DNA of 64,000 bases, from the NCBI GenBank assembly GCA_038049695.1, contig CP142451.1, forward strand, positions 4,958,001 to 5,022,000, in the 5' to 3' direction. The number at the start of each line of letters is the position of its first letter. Within the stretch, counting starts at the first letter, position 1. The DNA comes from Cinnamomum chago (Eukaryota > Streptophyta > Magnoliopsida > Laurales > Lauraceae). Position numbers and translations under genes: made by a program. Positions 58,425 through 64,000 of the stretch are shown here, piece by piece. Under the pieces are notes generated by a model. It had not been told where the DNA came from. It did not search any database and saw only the letters and a list, made by a program, of their open reading frames with translations.

Positions 58425-61400
58425 TTATGATGAGCTATCATCTGTGTTGTCTTGAACCCTGTCCTTGGATTTCTTGGACTTGACCCTCTTAATTTGCTTT
58501 CCGTTCTTAGATGACTTTTTCCTTTTCACAGGCAGTGGATCATTATTATCTTCAACTTCAAGATGATCAGACTCTTTCAACTGATTCAGTTGCTCACCAG
58601 TATTGCCTGCAGATTCTGCAGATGGAATGACTGACCAAATCAACCAAAATGGATATTGCACAATAGAATAAAATGCCAGCAAGAGTGACCAATCCAATGG
58701 TAATTCAAAACTTATGCAACTACTCAAGTCTTCTTTCCTATTAAAATGCTGGCAGTCACCAATGGATGATAACATTTAGAAGAAACTTGTGATGCCCAAT
58801 TACATATCAACATATATAAGCATATCCGAATCATATCATGTCTAATACTTCATTTTTATCAGCAAGTCCACGCCCCTGCCATAGTGATGGCCTGGCCCCA
58901 CACAGACACCTGACAAGGATCCAAGCATTCATTCCATTAGTTTAGGGCCCATTTGTCCAATCCCTACTGTGTGAATGAACAATCAAGGGTGGAGACTAGA
59001 GGGGGCCATCAATCTCAGTGGATATAATTTCATAGGGTACATGGTTGGCAATCATTAATCATCAAAGAGGCTCTATTGATGGGTTCCTTGTGAATCTCCA
59101 GTCTCTATCATTGTTCATTCACTCTTAGCCCCTTTGATAGAAACCAATTCTTGGGAAATCTTAGGAATTTAGTAGGAACCCATACCAAGGCAATATATCT
59201 CATGCAAGATTCAGGTGAGTTCTCTGTAGTTATAAAGGAAGAGAATCAAAGGACAACTTCTCACACGCACGACTTAAAAAGAAGATTTGAGCAGAGGTGC
59301 CAATAACTATTGAATGCAATAAAGAGCTGTTGTCACATGTTCCTCGAGGAGGAGACCAGACACCACACTGTTGCAGGGAAAGAGAGTCGAGGACTCTTTC
59401 CCTTATGGTATGCATGGTATGGGAGTATAGACAATTAGCTATACAGGTGTAGTCCAGGGTACCAAAAGGGTATAAGTACATGGGTATGTCTGATTTAAAA
59501 AAAAAAATCCCCTTGAGAAATAAGAATAGTCAATAAATGTTAGATGCAAAAATGCATGGCACTTGATATATATTTCACTAGATGATGAAGGGCTGAAGGC
59601 TATAGATTTTTCTAGCAGCAAATAAGATCATAAGGGGTCGTTTGTCTACACCCAAGTATTTACGCATCTTGTGTGTAAATCAGATGTGAAAATGGTGTGA
59701 AAATTAGCTCATTTTCACACCAAGATTTGAACACCTGTTCAGGTGGGAAAAGAGAATATCGAAGCACATATGATTTCAAAGAATACCCGTCGGAGGCGGA
59801 CGGTTTGGCTTTGGGGTAGTTTCCGTCAAAGAGGTTCTGGGTTCGAAACCCCCTCTAACGCATTTAGAAAAATAATAATAAAAGAGGCATTTCCATCAAA
59901 GAGGTTCTGGGTTCGAAACCCCCCTCCAACGCATTTACAAAACAATAATAAAAGATGCATAAATAATGATGAAACCTATGAATGAAAATCTTCCCTACAT
60001 CTCATCCCCTTTTATGAAGGTAACCTTTCTATTTCTCTCTATTGCCTTGCTATACAAAAACATATATATATATATATATAATCTATTTACTTTGTAGGTT
60101 TATTCTTTCAGAATTTTATTTTCTCTGTCTTCTCTTCTCCTTCTAGATTTTCTTCCAATATCTTAATGATTTTTCTAAAATTATTTATTATTGTATTACT
60201 TTAAAAATATTTAAATATGTATAAATGAATGTAAGAGAAAAGGAAGAAATGTATATTATATAGCATTATGGTATCATTAAAAAATAATGTATAAATGCAA
60301 TTTTATCTAACTATAAAAAGTTTGTGATACTTTTAATATAATTGGAGTTAGCAATAAAATACTCATTTTAAGAACTTTCTATAATTGATTAATATTGACA
60401 TAAAGCCGGTGAGATGCATGGGTTAAGTTTTATGCAAATTGAATAATGAATTAAGATAATATTGAACTAAATATTAATTAATAGAAATATTAATAATAAT
60501 CCTATTTTTCTTAATCATCATACTATAAACTCTTATTTCCTTAACCAAACATGTTGGAATGCATTTTTTTAAAGGTGATCATTGATAGAAATATCTGTTT
60601 TTGAAAAGTATATTTCATGTTGAAAGAAATGTTCTTTTTTAAAGATTTAAAATGCAAATGAAAACTTTGATATAAATCAGACCTTTTTTTGTCTCCTTTT
60701 CATATCATTATAGTAGAATATAATTTAATGATTAATAACTATCATTTACAAAATCGTTTAATACATATATGAAACAAACATAGAATAATGAATCGCATGT
60801 GTAAATGATGCAAAAATAGTGTTATTAGACAAACGTTGTAAAAGAAAACACGTGTAAACGTTACATACTTAAAATTTGAATATTCATCTTTTACATGTGT
60901 AAATTGTATTTACATATCCCTCGCGTAAAAGACAAACGACCCCTAAATGTTAAAATTTTAACTTATATAAGAGACTTAAGATTACAAACTGACGTAATAC
61001 TTTGGGTTTTCAGAATCTGAGTAATATGTTATCAAGTTGCTCACTAGATTAGTGAGAACTGATATAACTACTAATATAAAATTATTTCATAGGTTAGGAA
61101 GGTGGCAGAGTCCTATGAATTATTGTGTCACCGATCTAATATTCAAGGCCTCAAATCCTTCAATAGGTACAAACTCAAGTAATACAGATGTGAAAAAACT
61201 GACCTTCCTCCTTGAAATTTGCATCAAACACAACGCTTGTGAGATGCTGCTTGAGGAAAACCTGTTCCCAACATTATATAGAGACAAGAATTAAATAAAG
61301 AATAAATTAAGACAAAGATACTGACCATATCTTATAAATATACAATAATAATCCCCAAAATCTAAAAATGCGTAAGATCTGGAACATCTGATGTTTTGGA

Positions 61401-62683
61401 GACCAGATAAAACAAAACACTAGCATCAGTAGGTCAAATAATAATATTTTTAATAATAATAATAATAATAATAACAACAACTCAAGAAACAAAATCATGG
61501 AAGCCAAGTGACCTTTTTTCTCTGAAGGTAACTAAAACTAATGAAGTGGTGGATTTGTTGGCCAAGCAAGGGGATGCAATTTTTTTTTTCAAATTTTTTT
61601 TGCCAAATTCTCTATCTCGGTACCCTAACATAAATCTTCTACATATCAATAACAACTATATGTAAATCTCTCTTCCTCTCTCAACTTTTCCATGAGTCAT
61701 CTTAAATACTGAACTGTCCTCTGTAGCAAAATTACCTGGCATAAACCTATATTTGTTCTCTAAAACATTTGATTCTTGTTGTAGGACACTCTCCCAAAGC
61801 TTCAGTGTTGATTTATAAGTTGATAGCACAGTGGTTTTCACATTTTTAAATATCTCCCTTTTTATGTAAAATATAGACTCTAGTGCTCTTCCTCCAATCA
61901 TCAATCATTTCCTCTGCTGAAAATCATGGTATATAATTTGGTAAATCAGCCAATTCCAAATTCCATAAGCATATCAAACACATTGAAATTGATTGTCACA
62001 ATGTCACCTTATCCACAACAAACTCGAAAAGTATGTTATCACAAGTCTCATTGGATTTTTCAACTAGTAGATATCTTCATGAAATGGCAAATGTGCAAGC
62101 ATCAGTTTTTACTGGTAAACCGTTGCCGCATCTGCCTGCACTAATTTGAGGGGGAATGCGGTACGATGAAGGAATTATATTTACAAACATGAGTACCCAT
62201 TTAATATGCATTATCTAAGCAACTGTACCATATATATATTAAGAGTTAGATTGTAAGCTGAGTAGGAGATTGTAATTATCTCTAAGCTGGTACTTATCCC
62301 AAAAATCATTGGGGTTTAATGGAGGAAGCCTCTCACAATGAGGGCACATGGTTCATTTGCCAAAAATTCTCTCTCAACATTTTAGCGTTCTGTGTGATAT
62401 TTATGTGAAGTTATTCATTGACCTCGTACAGATTTCTTTCAATAAATTTGTCAAAATACACATTGCAAAGCAAAGACTGTGACCAAACAAGACCACAGAG
62501 CTTTCAGTTCTTGGAAAGGTTAAATGCAAGATTGCCTTCTAATGAAAGATCAAAACCACCACCTTTTTATTTCTTTTTTGGGTAAGAATCAAAACTATCA
62601 GTTAAATGAAAACTTCCAACGACATACCGCAGAAAGAAGTTGTCGTGTCTTTATATCCCAAAAGCGCAAATAGCTATCAAGTC
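58425..62683 (-). CDS. WDR74/NSA1-like ribosome-biogenesis WD40 protein, 3' part of gene
   Basis: The family acts in the nucleolus in 60S subunit maturation. Recognised minus-strand exons, in reading order, are 62628-62683 (LDSYLRFWDIKTRQLLSA), 61204-61261 (VFLKQHLTSVVFDANFKEE) and 58425-58615 (Ser/Lys-rich C-terminus ending DDSSS, stop at 58425-58427). All three joins keep frame and use GT-AG. The LDSYLR...LLSAVFLKQHLTSVVFD run is the last WD repeat of plant WDR74-like proteins. The tail holds basic clusters (PVKRKKSSKNGK, RVKSKKSKDR) fit for nuclear/nucleolar targeting. The earlier WD repeats and start codon were not found up to 64000 and must lie further right. The 2.6-kb last intron carries a PIF/Harbinger element. 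A small exon between 58615 and 61204 cannot be ruled out. Confidence 0.82.
59634..60943. mobile_element. Non-autonomous PIF/Harbinger element, 1310 bp, TAA duplication
   Basis: The left end GGGGTCGTTTGTCT is exactly mirrored by AGACAAACGACCCC at the right. TAA flanks both (59631-59633, 60944-60946). The interior is AT-rich, with no transposase. Short subterminal words such as TGTGTAAA / TTTACACA recur at both sides. It lies in the last intron of the WDR74-like gene. Confidence 0.9.
59818..59960 (+). repeat. Tandem tRNA-like B-box repeat inside the Harbinger element
   Basis: TTTCCRTCAAAGAGGTTCTG, then GGTTCGAAACCCC, then AACGCATTTA and AATAATAATAAAAGA occur twice, about 70 bases apart. GGTTCGAAACC is a perfect RNA polymerase III B box, and the AATAATAATAA tail recalls a SINE. 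No matching A box was clear. Confidence 0.55.
61449..61474. repeat. (AAT)n microsatellite
   Basis: A run of about eight AAT units in an intron of the WDR74-like gene. Confidence 0.9.
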
Positions 62684-62903
62684 CTGAGAAACAAGCCAGC
62701 TCCTTAGTTAAAGAGGAATAAAGAAAAAAATTAAACAAAATAAACCCCAACAGAGTTTGTAAACCTGATAATAGAGTAATAATAAGAAACACAAATCCAG
62801 CTCATAATACAAAGCAAGTTCAAGCAACCAAATAAAAGATTCCATCAAATCAATCGAGGAGGAATCTACTTTCATAAATGGTGAAGCTTTTAACGGAGTG
62901 TAA

Positions 62904-63133
62904 GTGGGAGACATGGTAACAACCCCAACTATCCACTACCCCAGCCCAAAAGAAAAACCAACCCCCAAAACTACCCCACAAACAGACACCCCCAGGTTTT
63001 CTGAATTCAATGCTGATGGAGCAGGTAGAGGTAAATCAGGCCCTGCTAGTATTGGTGGTGCTATCCGCAATTTTGATAGTCAGATCTTGCTCATTAAAGA
63101 CTCAAATGAAGCTCAGATTGAGGTAATTTTATA
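62904..63133 (+). pseudogene. LINE RNase H relic
   Basis: The plus-strand frame reads FNADGAGRGKSGPASIGGAI, then RNFDSQILLIKDSNEAQIEV, matching the DGAxxGNPGxAGxGGxxR...SNxAE core of the RNase H domain at the end of plant LINEs. It stops within 15 codons of the NEAQ motif. It lies antisense to and upstream of the recognised WDR74-like exons. Confidence 0.75.
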
Positions 63134-63424
63134 GGCCAAATACAGCCCCCGTAAGATGATTTGAAGGGTTACAGATTTAAGGAACCAGAAGGGGACACCA
63201 TTAAAAGCACCGGGAAAAATAGTAAGAAAAGACATGTTAGCATGTGTGGTGGCATGGCTTTAGTTAAGGTGGAATGGAACAGCATAATGCACAAAGGCAA
63301 TAGTAGATGGGATGAGGCAAAGATGATGTTTCCGTGATGGAGTCTGAGTGTAATATCAACACAGAGGTTAGGCAATAGCGGCCGGAGAGTTTGTAGAGTG
63401 ATTACATGTACCTGTGTGTGCCTG

Positions 63425-63425
63425 C

Positions 63426-63486
<61 letters not shown>
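63425..63486. repeat. (GT)n(GA)n compound microsatellite
   Basis: About 12 GT units are followed by about 18 GA units. Confidence 0.95.
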
Positions 63487-63490
<4 letters not shown>

Positions 63491-63524
63491 CTTGTTTCAC
63501 AGCTAGATAAGTTTATTTAGCTCA

Positions 63525-63866
63525 GTTAGGGCGTCTCTGCTTCACGTAAATAAATTCCTAGAAATTCTGAGACTTTGTATTTTTGCAAGTGGTTAAAAAT
63601 GAAGGATCAAAGGTGAATATCCAAAAATGACCATCAAATAGCCTCCCCTTTACTGGAAATTGAATCAAAAGAATATGGAAAATGAATACACAGCCATCAG
63701 GCCCATCACCCTAGTAATTCGAATCCTAGTAAAGTCAATCCCATCTACATTGCTACCCCATATCCTTCACCCATCACCTCTTTAATAATCCTTTGTGGAG
63801 CTCATTTGACCATGAATTTCTATAAATTCAATTCCTATGCATTCTATGCAAACAAACTAGCCCCTT
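63525..63866. mobile_element. Tourist-like MITE, same family as 42338-42655
   Basis: The sequence starts TTAGGGCGTCTCTGCTTCAC and ends GCAAACAAACTAGCCCC. It shares long blocks with the CSN3 intron copy (TATCCAAAAATGACCATCA, GAATACACAGCCATCA, AAAGTCAATCCCATCTACAT). The ends are GGGC-type, but the 3-bp duplication is not clean. Confidence 0.6.
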
Positions 63867-63959
63867 TAGAGTTCATTTGAACTCTTTAGACAGATCCAGA
63901 TTGATGGGTAACACTCCGGCTGACAATGATGAAATATTTTATTACTGATCTTTTTAATA

Positions 63960-64000
63960 AAAAAACGAGAGTTTTTTTTTTTTTTGGAGAGAGAGAGAGA
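63960..64000. repeat. Poly-T and (GA)n at the window edge
   Basis: A T-run followed by GA repeats, cut by the window end. Confidence 0.8.

Noticed and set aside
62684..64000. Earlier WD40 exons of the WDR74-like gene
   Set aside because: I looked on the minus strand for further WD repeats and found none; frames there are LINE, MITE or low-complexity.

Overview
The window looks like nuclear DNA of a flowering plant. It holds large, intron-rich housekeeping genes with GT-AG introns, a chloroplast-lumen protein with a two-part targeting peptide, an organellar-type PPR gene, and a dense cover of plant transposons (hAT, PIF/Harbinger, a possible Mutator-type MITE, a tRNA-derived SINE, LINE relics, LTRs). 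Species cannot be read from the sequence. There is no sign of bacterial, phage or viral genes, and no CRISPR array.

Layout. 1-8.2 kb: gene-free; LTR-like DNA at the left edge, then hAT-type and MITE insertions. 8.43-12.82 kb (+): a complete four-exon gene for cytosolic ribosomal protein S19 (143 aa), with site II, TATA and telo-box promoter motifs. 15.1-21.4 kb (+): a complete seven-exon gene for a lumenal FKBP-type immunophilin (233 aa, closest in memory to FKBP16-3). 23.4-24.3 kb (-): two identical tRNA-Leu(CAA) genes in a tandemly duplicated block. 24.6-36.3 kb: gene-poor, with a complete-looking 2.3 kb solo LTR, several hAT elements, a near-perfect palindrome and SINE/MITE copies. 36.4-51.1 kb (+): a complete eleven-exon gene for COP9 signalosome subunit 3 (421 aa). 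52.4-54.5 kb (+): an intronless 703-aa PPR protein. 54.5-58.4 kb: LINE relics. 58.4-62.7 kb (-): the last three recognisable exons of a WDR74/NSA1-like ribosome-biogenesis WD40 protein, whose start lies beyond or is unrecognised near the right edge. 62.7-64 kb: LINE RNase H relic, microsatellite and a MITE.

The genes do not form one pathway. Two serve ribosome production (RPS19 and the WDR74-like protein), two serve organelles (lumenal FKBP and PPR), and one serves light and ubiquitin signalling (CSN3). I see no previously undescribed multi-gene system. The most unusual structure is a 129-bp tandem duplication over the 3' end of FKBP intron 2. It copied the splice acceptor and created an AG|GTATGT sequence that could act as a decoy or recursive splice site. 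Exon joins were worked out by hand from reading frame, splice sites and family knowledge; no alignment or RNA data were available.
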